A stretch of DNA of 6,093 bases from Pseudomonadota bacterium (GTDB lineage Bacteria; Pseudomonadota; Alphaproteobacteria; Acetobacterales; Acetobacteraceae): positions 1 through 6,093 of the forward strand of contig JAEWCI010000549.1 in assembly GCA_023390705.1 (NCBI GenBank), read 5' to 3'. The notes under the pieces were generated by a model. That model was not told the DNA's origin, did no database searches, and saw nothing but the letters and a program-made list of their open reading frames with translations. Positions within the stretch are counted from its first letter, which is position 1; the number at the start of each line of letters is the position of its first letter. Positions 1 to 6,093 of the stretch are shown here, one piece after another. A program made the position numbers and the translations under genes.

Positions 1-1180
1 CCGCCAGGCCGCGGCACGGCTGGATGGCGCCTCGCGGCTGGAGACGGTGGGGCGGCTGGCCGGCGGCATCGCGCATGACTTCAACAACCTGCTCACCGCC
101 GTGCTGGGCAGCCTGGAAGCGGCCCGCGCGGCCGGGGTCAGCGCGGGCGTGGCCGAGGAACTGGACCAGGCCGAGGATGCCGCCCGGCGCGGCGCCGGGC
201 TGGTGCGCCAGTTGCTGGCCTTCGCCCGGCAGCAGGCGTTGCAGCCCAGGGTGGTCCCGCTGAACGAGGCCGTGCGGGGCATCACGCCCCTGCTGCGCCG
301 CCTGCTGGGGCGGGGGGTGCGCCTGGAACTCGCCTTGCAGGAGCCTGGGCGGCTGATCCGGGTGGACCCCGGGCAGCTCGACCAGGTGATCCTGAACCTG
401 GCGGTGAACGCCCGCGACGCCATGCCGGAAGGCGGCACGCTGCGGCTTGCCACCGACCATGCCGTGGTTCTCCGGCCGGAAGGCGAGCGGCGCGGCAATG
501 GCAGCCTGCCGCCCGGCCGCTACGCCGTTCTGGAGGTGGCCGATACCGGCCGTGGCATCCCGCCGGAGGCGCTGCCCCATATCTTCGAACCCTTCTTCAC
601 CACCCGCATCGAGAAAGGGGGCACCGGGCTCGGCCTGGCGACGGTACAGGGCATCGTTGCCCAATCGGGGGGGCATGTGCTGGTGGAGAGCGAGCCGGGC
701 CGGGGCACCCGCTTCCGCTTGCATTTCCCGCGCCATGAAGGGGAGGTGGCACCTCTCACGGCAGCCATGCCGCCGGCCCGCCCCGTTGTCCCGGTGGCGG
801 CCGCCGCGCCGGTGCTGCTGGTGGAGGACGAGAAGCCGCTGCGCCTGCTGGCCGAACGCATCCTGCGCCGCGCCGGCCTGGCGGTGCTGGCTGCCGAGAG
901 CGCCGAGGCGGCGCTCGAGCTGGTGGCGGGTGGCAACACGCCGGCGGCGCTGGTCAGCGATGTCGCCATGCCGGGGATGGACGGGCTGACCCTGGCGCGG
1001 CAGCTGCGCAAACGCTGGCCGGGGCTGCCCGTGGTGCTGCTTTCCGGCTATGCCCGGAGCATGCTGGGGGAGGATCTCGATTCCTTGGGGATGGGCTTCC
1101 TGGCCAAGCCCTATACCCCGGCGGAGTTGGTTTCGGCACTGCCCTTCGCCTTGACCGGACAGGCTGGTGCCGCAGTGTGA
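1..1180 (+). CDS. cckA: Hybrid sensor histidine kinase, CckA-like, 5'-truncated
   Basis: The 3' part of a hybrid kinase; its frame (first full codon at 2-4) is open to the window edge, so the true start and any membrane or PAS segments lie outside. About 392 residues are visible. The HisKA H-box GGIAHDFNNLL has the phosphoacceptor His at 74-76. An AFARQQALQP segment follows, then the N-box NLAVNARDAMPEGG (Asn at 407-409), the DTGRG ATP-lid motif (from 542), FEPFFTT, and GTGLGLATV (620 on). After a Pro/Ala-rich linker comes a receiver domain: acidic LVEDE, phosphoacceptor Asp in SDVAMPGMDG (959-961), Ser in LLSGYA, and Lys in LAKPY (1106-1108). All catalytic residues appear intact. The H-box to N-box region and the C-terminal receiver match the CckA pattern; in Caulobacter, CckA phosphorylates ChpT and through it CtrA and CpdR. 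Closeness to recA fits cckA in some relatives. Histidine kinase is certain; CckA itself is inferred, since a PAS-hybrid paralog could look similar. Confidence 0.9.
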   Translation, partial: RQAAARLDGASRLETVGRLAGGIAHDFNNLLTAVLGSLEAARAAGVSAGVAEELDQAEDAARRGAGLVRQLLAFARQQALQPRVVPLNEAVRGITPLLRRLLGRGVRLELALQEPGRLIRVDPGQLDQVILNLAVNARDAMPEGGTLRLATDHAVVLRPEGERRGNGSLPPGRYAVLEVADTGRGIPPEALPHIFEPFFTTRIEKGGTGLGLATVQGIVAQSGGHVLVESEPGRGTRFRLHFPRHEGEVAPLTAAMPPARPVVPVAAAAPVLLVEDEKPLRLLAERILRRAGLAVLAAESAEAALELVAGGNTPAALVSDVAMPGMDGLTLARQLRKRWPGLPVVLLSGYARSMLGEDLDSLGMGFLAKPYTPAELVSALPFALTGQAGAAV

Positions 1181-1216
1181 AGGCGCTCCGCGGACATCGA
1201 AGTTAGCTAAATGTTC

Positions 1217-1245
1217 TTGTTTTTCGGCCCACACGGGAACATAAT
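1217..1245 (+). promoter_or_regulatory. Candidate sigma70-type promoter of recA
   Basis: A TTGTTT -35 (1217-1222) and a CATAAT -10 (1240-1245) are separated by exactly 17 bases. The -10 matches TATAAT at five of six positions; the -35 is weaker, matching TTGACA only in TTG. This stretch is distinctly AT-richer than the flanking genes. Transcription would start near 1252 and give recA a leader of roughly 150 nt. Inferred from pattern only. Confidence 0.5.
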
Positions 1246-1251
1246 AGGACC
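1237..1251 (+). promoter_or_regulatory. Candidate LexA operator (SOS box) for recA
   Basis: GAACATAATAGGACC matches the alphaproteobacterial SOS box GAAC-N7-GAAC (equivalently GTTC-N7-GTTC) with one mismatch, in the second half site. It overlaps the -10 hexamer CATAAT at 1240-1245, where bound LexA would block RNA polymerase. recA is a standard LexA target in this class. The spacing, orientation and position support the call; no other site in the intergenic region fits as well. Confidence 0.55.
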
Positions 1252-1386
1252 ATTGGGTTAACGCCTTCGGTGACGTAAGGTTGCGTTTCTGTTTACGTTA
1301 CATCAGGACTGGTGTTGCGTCATAGGAAATACAACCTTGGGTAACGTTTTGGGAATTCTGCGCTAGAATGGCCACCGGGGCGATGC

Positions 1387-1391
1387 AGGAG
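1387..1391 (+). promoter_or_regulatory. Ribosome binding site for recA (supports the start at 1404)
   Basis: AGGAG lies 12 bases before the ATG at 1404, a slightly long spacing; the purine-rich GGGGTAAAGG stretch continues up to the start. It lies downstream of the in-frame ATGs at 1368 and 1383, neither of which has a comparable site, so it favours 1404. Confidence 0.5.
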
Positions 1392-1403
1392 CGGGGTAAA
1401 GGC

Positions 1404-2447
<1,044 letters not shown>

Positions 2448-2454
2448 GGAATAT

Positions 2455-2482
2455 CGCCGCCGGGCACAGCCGCCCGGCGGCG
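2455..2482 (+). terminator. GC-rich hairpin behind recA
   Basis: A perfect 11-bp inverted repeat, CGCCGCCGGGC (2455-2465) and GCCCGGCGGCG (2472-2482), has a 6-base loop and begins 8 bases after the recA stop. It is followed by TGATTTGT, so the T-tract is poor. It probably acts as a recA terminator or 3'-end stabiliser together with the hairpin at 2489-2517. Confidence 0.65.
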
Positions 2483-2488
2483 TGATTT

Positions 2489-2517
2489 GTCCGGCCGCAT
2501 AGCAGGCCGGGACTTTT
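2489..2517 (+). terminator. Second recA terminator hairpin with T-run
   Basis: CCGGCC (2491-2496) pairs with GGCCGG (2505-2510) around an 8-base loop. GT at 2489-2490 can extend the stem with AC at 2512-2513 by bulging the G at 2511. TTTT follows directly at 2514-2517. The short T-run makes this the more intrinsic-terminator-like of the two hairpins behind recA. Confidence 0.5.
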
Positions 2518-2518
2518 C

Positions 2519-2548
2519 CGCGATTCCAGGGCACGCGATTCCAGGGCA
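2519..2548. repeat. Exact 15-bp tandem duplication
   Basis: CGCGATTCCAGGGCA occurs twice with no gap, at 2519-2533 and 2534-2548, between the recA terminators and the end of the opposing gene. It lies outside any supported gene. It is likely a replication-slippage duplication; a binding-site role cannot be excluded. Confidence 0.85.
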
Positions 2549-2591
2549 ATGGCAGATGCCCCGGCCCTGACGTCGCGGCTGCCGGGACCAT

Positions 2592-2616
2592 CCGGCGGGG
2601 TGCGCAACCCCGCCGG
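2592..2616 (-). terminator. Hairpin behind the DUF892 gene
   Basis: A perfect 10-bp inverted repeat, CCGGCGGGGT (2592-2601) and ACCCCGCCGG (2607-2616), has a 5-base loop and sits 10 bases beyond the minus-strand stop codon at 2627-2629. No T-run follows on the minus strand, so intrinsic termination is uncertain. The position at a convergent gene end favours a terminator role. Confidence 0.5.
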
Positions 2617-2626
2617 GCGGTGCCGC

Positions 2627-3160
2627 TTACGCCGCGCTGGTGCTGCGGCCCTTCGGGTCGTTGGCAGCTCTCCGCCCCATGGCCGCCGGGTTCACTTCCT
2701 GCTCGGCCAGGCCGGTCAGCAACTCGTCGGTATCCTTCTCTTCCTTCAGGGTCTGCGCCATCAGGTCGGCGGCCTTGCCTTCGCCCATTGCCTTCAGCAT
2801 GGCGCAGAGCGTGCCATAGGCGGCGATCTCGTAATGCTCCACCTTCTGCGCGGCGGCGATCAGGGCGGCGTCGCGCACCGGGCCTTCGTCCAACTCATCG
2901 ATGATCTGCTCGCCCTCTTCAACGAGTCCTTCCATGGCCTCGCAACTCTCGCCCTCAGGCTCGATGCCGAGCATCTTGCAGACTTCCTCCAGGCGCTGGA
3001 CCTGGCGCTCGGTTACCTGGCGGTGTTCCTGGAAGGCGCGTTTCAGGCTCTGGGTGCTGGCGGCTTTCTCCATCTGCGGCAGCGCCTCCAGGATCTGGTT
3101 CTCGGCGCTGTAGGTATCCTGCAACTCCATTTCCAGCAGGTCCTTGATGTCCTGGGCCAC
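2627..3160 (-). CDS. DUF892 / YciF-type ferritin-like protein
   Basis: A 177-aa protein of the YciE/YciF family (DUF892), four-helix ferritin-like proteins usually linked to general stress; biochemical role largely unknown. The N-terminal IKDLLEMELQDTYSAENQILEALPQMEKAA is the family signature (metal-ligand candidate E20). Then come FQEHRQVTERQVQRLEEV (E45, H46), KVEHYEIAAYGTL (E108, H109, E111) and TLKEEKDTDELL (E140, E141, D145). Assignment of exact ligands is inference from ferritin-like helices. The C-terminal tail (about 160-177) is polar and probably disordered. There is no signal peptide or membrane segment, so it is cytoplasmic. I chose the GTG start at 3158-3160 because an ideal GGAGG lies 6 bases upstream and family members start just before this helix; the 30-residue upstream extension is Pro/Arg-rich and unlike the family. 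It is transcribed toward recA and away from alaS, as a single gene. Confidence 0.9.
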   Translation of the reverse strand: MAQDIKDLLEMELQDTYSAENQILEALPQMEKAASTQSLKRAFQEHRQVTERQVQRLEEVCKMLGIEPEGESCEAMEGLVEEGEQIIDELDEGPVRDAALIAAAQKVEHYEIAAYGTLCAMLKAMGEGKAADLMAQTLKEEKDTDELLTGLAEQEVNPAAMGRRAANDPKGRSTSAA

Positions 3161-3166
3161 GGGCGT

Positions 3167-3171
3167 CCTCC
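3167..3171 (-). promoter_or_regulatory. Ribosome binding site that sets the GTG start of the DUF892 gene
   Basis: On the minus strand GGAGG (3171-3167) is followed by six bases and then GTG at 3160-3158. This near-ideal Shine-Dalgarno spacing decides the start over the in-frame ATG at 3250. Confidence 0.8.
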
Positions 3172-3194
3172 ATCGGGGGTTCGGGGCTGCGGCC

Positions 3195-3225
3195 GGGAAC
3201 GGCCGACCCAGCTTGGGAACGGCCG
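3195..3225. repeat. 11-bp direct repeat GGGAACGGCCG, 20-bp period
   Basis: Two exact copies lie at 3195-3205 and 3215-3225 in the divergent region between the DUF892 gene and alaS. A 20-bp period is close to two helical turns, as for a paired protein-binding site. Function is unknown; the second copy contains the CGTT of the candidate stress promoter on the minus strand. Confidence 0.7.
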
Positions 3226-3243
3226 GCCTCCCCCGGCGGTTGC
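3218..3243 (-). promoter_or_regulatory. Possible EcfG-type (general stress) promoter of the DUF892 gene
   Basis: On the minus strand GCAAC (3243-3239), 17 bases, then CGTT (3221-3218) fits the alphaproteobacterial general-stress sigma pattern GGAAC-N16/17-CGTT with one mismatch in the -35. The -10 lies about 57 bases from the GTG start. The family is often under general-stress control, which makes the match plausible, but a single one-mismatch hit in GC-rich DNA is weak evidence. Confidence 0.3.
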
Positions 3244-3377
3244 CGCGCATGGCGGAATGTCACGCGGCCTCTCCGGCCCCGCCCTCTCGACGCAAGAGTT
3301 CCCGCGCGTTATCGAGACACCTTCGCCCAAGGGCAAATACCCAAGGCCCGGGGCAGCAGACGGGGCCCCCACCGGCG

Positions 3378-6038
3378 ATGACCAGCAGCAACGACATCCG
3401 CGCCACCTTCCTCGACTACTTCGCCCGCAACGGGCACCAGGTCGTCGAAAGCTCGCCCTTGGTGCCGCGCAACGATCCGACGCTGATGTTCGCCAACAGC
3501 GGCATGGTGCAATTCAAGAACGTCTTCACGGGCCAGGAAAAGCGACCCTATGTCCGGGCGACGACCGCGCAGAAATGCGTCCGCGCCGGCGGCAAGCACA
3601 ACGACCTGGACAATGTCGGCTACACCGCCCGGCACCACACCTTCTTCGAGATGCTGGGGAATTTCTCCTTCGGCGACTACTTCAAGGAACAGGCCATCGC
3701 CCATGCCTGGGAGCTGCTGACCAAGGATTTCGCCCTGCCCAAGGACCGGCTGCTGGTCACGGTGTATTCCGAGGACGAGGAAGCGCCGGCCTACTGGAAG
3801 AAGGTCGCCGGCCTGCCGGACAGCCGCATCATCCGCATCCCCACTGCCGACAATTTCTGGCGCATGGGCGACACCGGGCCCTGCGGCCCCTGTTCCGAGA
3901 TCTTCTTCGACCACGGCCCCTCCATCCCCGGCGGCCCGCCCGGCTCCCCGGACGAGGATGGCGACCGCTTCATCGAGATCTGGAACCTGGTCTTCATGCA
4001 GTTCGAGGAAGGCCCGCCCGGCACCCGCGTGCCGCTGCCGCGCCCCTCGATCGACACCGGCATGGGGCTGGAGCGGTTTGCCGCCATCCTCCAGGGCAAG
4101 CACGACAATTACGACACGGACACGCTGCGCGCCCTGATCCTGGCCAGCGCCGAGGCCACCGGCCGCGACCCGGACGGCCCCTTCAAGGTCAGCCACCGTG
4201 TGGTGGCGGACCATCTGCGCGCCGGCACCTTCCTCATCGCCGATGGCGTGCTGCCTTCCAACGAGGGCCGCGGCTATGTCCTGCGCCGCATCCTGCGCCG
4301 CGCCATGCGTCACGCCCATATGATGGGCTCGCGCGAGCCGCTGCTGCACCGCCTGGTGCCTGCGCTGATCCGCCAGATGGGCGCCGCCTATCCCGAGATC
4401 GTCCGTGCCGAGGCGCTGGTGACCGAAACGCTGAAGCTGGAGGAGACCCGCTTTCGCTCCCTGCTGGAACGCGGACTGCACCTGCTGGCCGAGGAGAGCG
4501 CCCGGTTGGGCGAGAAGGGCACCCTGCCCGGCGAGGTCGCCTTCCGCCTCTACGACACCTATGGCTTCCCGCTGGACCTGACGCAGGACGCCCTGCGCGC
4601 CGAGGGCAAGACCGTGGATGTCGCCGGCTTCGAGGCGGCGATGACGGACCAGAGGCGCCGCGCCCGCGCCGCCTGGGCCGGCAGCGGCGAGGCCGCGACC
4701 GAGACGCTGTGGTTCGACCTGAAGGAGAAGCTCGGCGCCACGGAATTCCTGGGCTACACCACGGAAACTGCGGAGGCCGAGATCATCGCCGTGGTGCATG
4801 ACGGCCAGGTGGTGGAAAGCGCCCCGGTCGGCGCCGAGGTGGCGGTGGTGCTGAACCAGACCCCCTTCTACGCCGAAAGCGGCGGCCAGGTGGGCGATAC
4901 CGGCCTCATCACCGCCGGCGAGGCCTGCCGGATCGTGGTGCGCGACACCCAGAAGAAGCTGGGCGACCTTTTCGTGCATTACGGTACCGTGGCGCATGGC
5001 GAGGCGAAGCCGGGCCTGGCGGTGCAGGCCGAAGTGGATCATCTTCGCCGCGGCAATATCCGCGCCCATCACAGTGCGACGCATCTGCTGCATGAGGCGC
5101 TGCGCCGGCGGCTGGGCAGCCATGTGACGCAGAAGGGCAGCCTGAACGCCCCGGACCGGCTGCGCTTCGACGTTTCCCAGCCGACGCCGATGAGCGACCA
5201 CGACCTCGCCTGGGTCGAGGCCGAGGTGAATGCCCGCATCCGCGAGAATGCCGAGGTCATCACCCGGCTGATGACGCCGGAAGCCGCGGTGGAAGCCGGC
5301 GCCATGGCCCTGTTCGGCGAGAAATACGGGGAGGAGGTGCGCGTCGTCGGCATGGGCCACGACCCCGCCGCTACCGAGAAGCACGGCGTCTATTCGCTGG
5401 AACTCTGCGGCGGCACGCATGTGCGCCGCACTGGCGATATCGGGCTGTTCAAGATCGTCTCGGAAGGCGCGGTTTCCGCTGGCGTGCGGCGTGTCGAGGC
5501 GGTCACCGGTCAGGCGGCACTGGCCTTCATCGAGGCCGCGGAGAAGCGGCTGGGCGAGGCCGCTTCGGTGCTGAAGGTGGCGCCCGCCGAGGTGCCGGCG
5601 CGCGTCGCCGCCCTGGTCGAGGAACGCCGCAAGCTGGAGCGCGACATTGCCGAGTTGCGCAGGAAGCTTGCCACCGGCGGTGCTGCGCAGGAGGTGGAGC
5701 AGGTTGCCGGCCTGCGCCTGGCGCTGCGTGACCTGGGCGAGGTGCCGCCGCGCGACCTTAAGGGCATGGCGGATGCCATCCTGAAGACCGGCACTGCCGA
5801 TGTGGTGGCATTGGTCAGCACGGCGGAAGGCAAGGCCAGCATCGTCGTCGCGGTGGGGGAAGGCGCGAAGGGCAGGGCGGACGCCGTGGCCCTGGTGCGT
5901 GCCGCCTCGGCCGCGGTCGGCGGCAAGGGTGGCGGCGGCCGCCCGGACATGGCCCAGGCCGGCGGGCCGGAGGGCGACAAGGCCGATGCGGCCCTGGCGG
6001 CGGTGCGAGAAGTGATGGTGTCCGGCGTGCCGGCCTGA
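3378..6038 (+). CDS. alaS: Alanyl-tRNA synthetase
   Basis: Class II aminoacyl-tRNA synthetase that charges tRNA-Ala in the cytoplasm and hydrolyses mischarged Ser- and Gly-tRNA-Ala. From ATG 3378 it is 886 aa, the usual bacterial length and complete. The N-terminal catalytic core (about 1-250) begins TSSNDIRATFLDYFARNGH and carries PLVPRNDPTLMFANSGM, RATTAQKCVRAGGKHNDLDN, FFEMLGNFSFGDYF and the class II motif 3 GMGLERF (228-234). The tRNA-recognition helical region follows (about 250-460). The editing domain has HSATH (H565, H569) and CGGTH (C677, H681), the expected zinc-site residues. A coiled-coil-like stretch (about 735-775) precedes the C-Ala/DHHA1 domain with GGKGGGGRPDMAQAGG (848-863). 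The frame stays open upstream to 3144, but that extension overlaps the opposing gene's start and lacks family similarity. No strong Shine-Dalgarno is visible. A weak promoter candidate is TCGACG (3287-3292), 17 bases, TATCGA (3310-3315). It has its own leader, divergent from the DUF892 gene. Confidence 0.98.
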   Translation: MTSSNDIRATFLDYFARNGHQVVESSPLVPRNDPTLMFANSGMVQFKNVFTGQEKRPYVRATTAQKCVRAGGKHNDLDNVGYTARHHTFFEMLGNFSFGDYFKEQAIAHAWELLTKDFALPKDRLLVTVYSEDEEAPAYWKKVAGLPDSRIIRIPTADNFWRMGDTGPCGPCSEIFFDHGPSIPGGPPGSPDEDGDRFIEIWNLVFMQFEEGPPGTRVPLPRPSIDTGMGLERFAAILQGKHDNYDTDTLRALILASAEATGRDPDGPFKVSHRVVADHLRAGTFLIADGVLPSNEGRGYVLRRILRRAMRHAHMMGSREPLLHRLVPALIRQMGAAYPEIVRAEALVTETLKLEETRFRSLLERGLHLLAEESARLGEKGTLPGEVAFRLYDTYGFPLDLTQDALRAEGKTVDVAGFEAAMTDQRRRARAAWAGSGEAATETLWFDLKEKLGATEFLGYTTETAEAEIIAVVHDGQVVESAPVGAEVAVVLNQTPFYAESGGQVGDTGLITAGEACRIVVRDTQKKLGDLFVHYGTVAHGEAKPGLAVQAEVDHLRRGNIRAHHSATHLLHEALRRRLGSHVTQKGSLNAPDRLRFDVSQPTPMSDHDLAWVEAEVNARIRENAEVITRLMTPEAAVEAGAMALFGEKYGEEVRVVGMGHDPAATEKHGVYSLELCGGTHVRRTGDIGLFKIVSEGAVSAGVRRVEAVTGQAALAFIEAAEKRLGEAASVLKVAPAEVPARVAALVEERRKLERDIAELRRKLATGGAAQEVEQVAGLRLALRDLGEVPPRDLKGMADAILKTGTADVVALVSTAEGKASIVVAVGEGAKGRADAVALVRAASAAVGGKGGGGRPDMAQAGGPEGDKADAALAAVREVMVSGVPA

Positions 6039-6093
6039 CGCGGGGCGGTCTTCCGGCCACGCGTTAGCGAAGCCTGAACCAAGGCCGGTCATG

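Noticed and set aside
1203..1210. Palindrome TTAGCTAA after the kinase gene
   Set aside because: Eight bases of simple palindrome without a T-run or a partner; not enough for a terminator or operator call.
1258..1265. Possible CtrA binding site near the recA promoter
   Set aside because: Only a partial half-site match; no TTAA-N7-TTAA pair is present in the region.
3161..3250. 30-residue N-terminal extension of the DUF892 protein from ATG 3250
   Set aside because: It is Pro/Arg-rich and unlike the family; GTG 3160 has an ideal ribosome binding site and the expected start position.
3144..3377. N-terminal extension of AlaS by 78 residues
   Set aside because: The extension has no AlaS similarity, overlaps the start of the divergent gene, and normal family length is reached from ATG 3378.
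2549..4801. A 750-codon plus-strand frame spanning the DUF892 gene and the first half of alaS
   Set aside because: It is antisense to one real gene and out of frame with another; the sequence becomes Pro/Arg/Gly-rich where it overlaps alaS.
3309..6092. A 927-codon open frame on the minus strand opposite alaS
   Set aside because: It mirrors the alaS codons in GC-rich DNA, is His/Gly/Ala/Arg-rich with no recognisable domain, and alaS itself is unambiguous on the other strand.
6039..6093. Start of a further gene at ATG 6091-6093, with AAGG at 6081-6084
   Set aside because: Only the start codon would be visible, so neither the coding nature nor the product can be supported. The CCGGCC/GGCCGG pair in this stretch is too far apart (24 bases) to call a terminator.

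Overview
This window is a very GC-rich stretch that reads as an alphaproteobacterial chromosome. The RecA sequence and the overall codon use suggest an Acetobacteraceae / Roseomonas-like organism, but this lineage call is inference from sequence style. I see no mobile element, CRISPR array, tRNA, rRNA or phage gene. The content is core housekeeping and regulation, plus one small stress-type gene, and I did not find a new multi-gene system.

Layout: (1) positions 1-1180, + strand: the 3' part of a hybrid sensor histidine kinase (HisKA, HATPase and receiver domain) that resembles CckA, with its N-terminal part outside the window. (2) 1181-1403: a comparatively AT-rich control region for recA. 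It contains a sigma70-like promoter whose -10 is overlapped by a one-mismatch alphaproteobacterial SOS box, followed by a long leader with repeated GTAACGT-type elements. (3) 1404-2447, +: recA, complete, 347 aa. (4) 2448-2626: a convergent intergenic region with two terminator-like hairpins behind recA, an exact 15-bp tandem duplication, and a hairpin behind the opposing gene. (5) 2627-3160, - strand: a DUF892/YciF-type ferritin-like protein of 177 aa that starts at GTG behind a strong ribosome binding site. (6) 3161-3377: a divergent control region with an 11-bp direct repeat and a possible general-stress (EcfG-type) promoter for the minus-strand gene. (7) 3378-6038, +: alaS, complete, 886 aa, alanyl-tRNA synthetase. 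(8) 6039-6093: a short tail ending exactly in an ATG that may start the next gene.

The genes form no single pathway. RecA (repair, SOS induction) and AlaS (translation) are neighbours in many alphaproteobacteria, and a cckA-like kinase near recA is also known in the class. The visible departure from that layout is the oppositely oriented ferritin-like gene between recA and alaS. The best regulatory observation is the candidate LexA site on the recA promoter.
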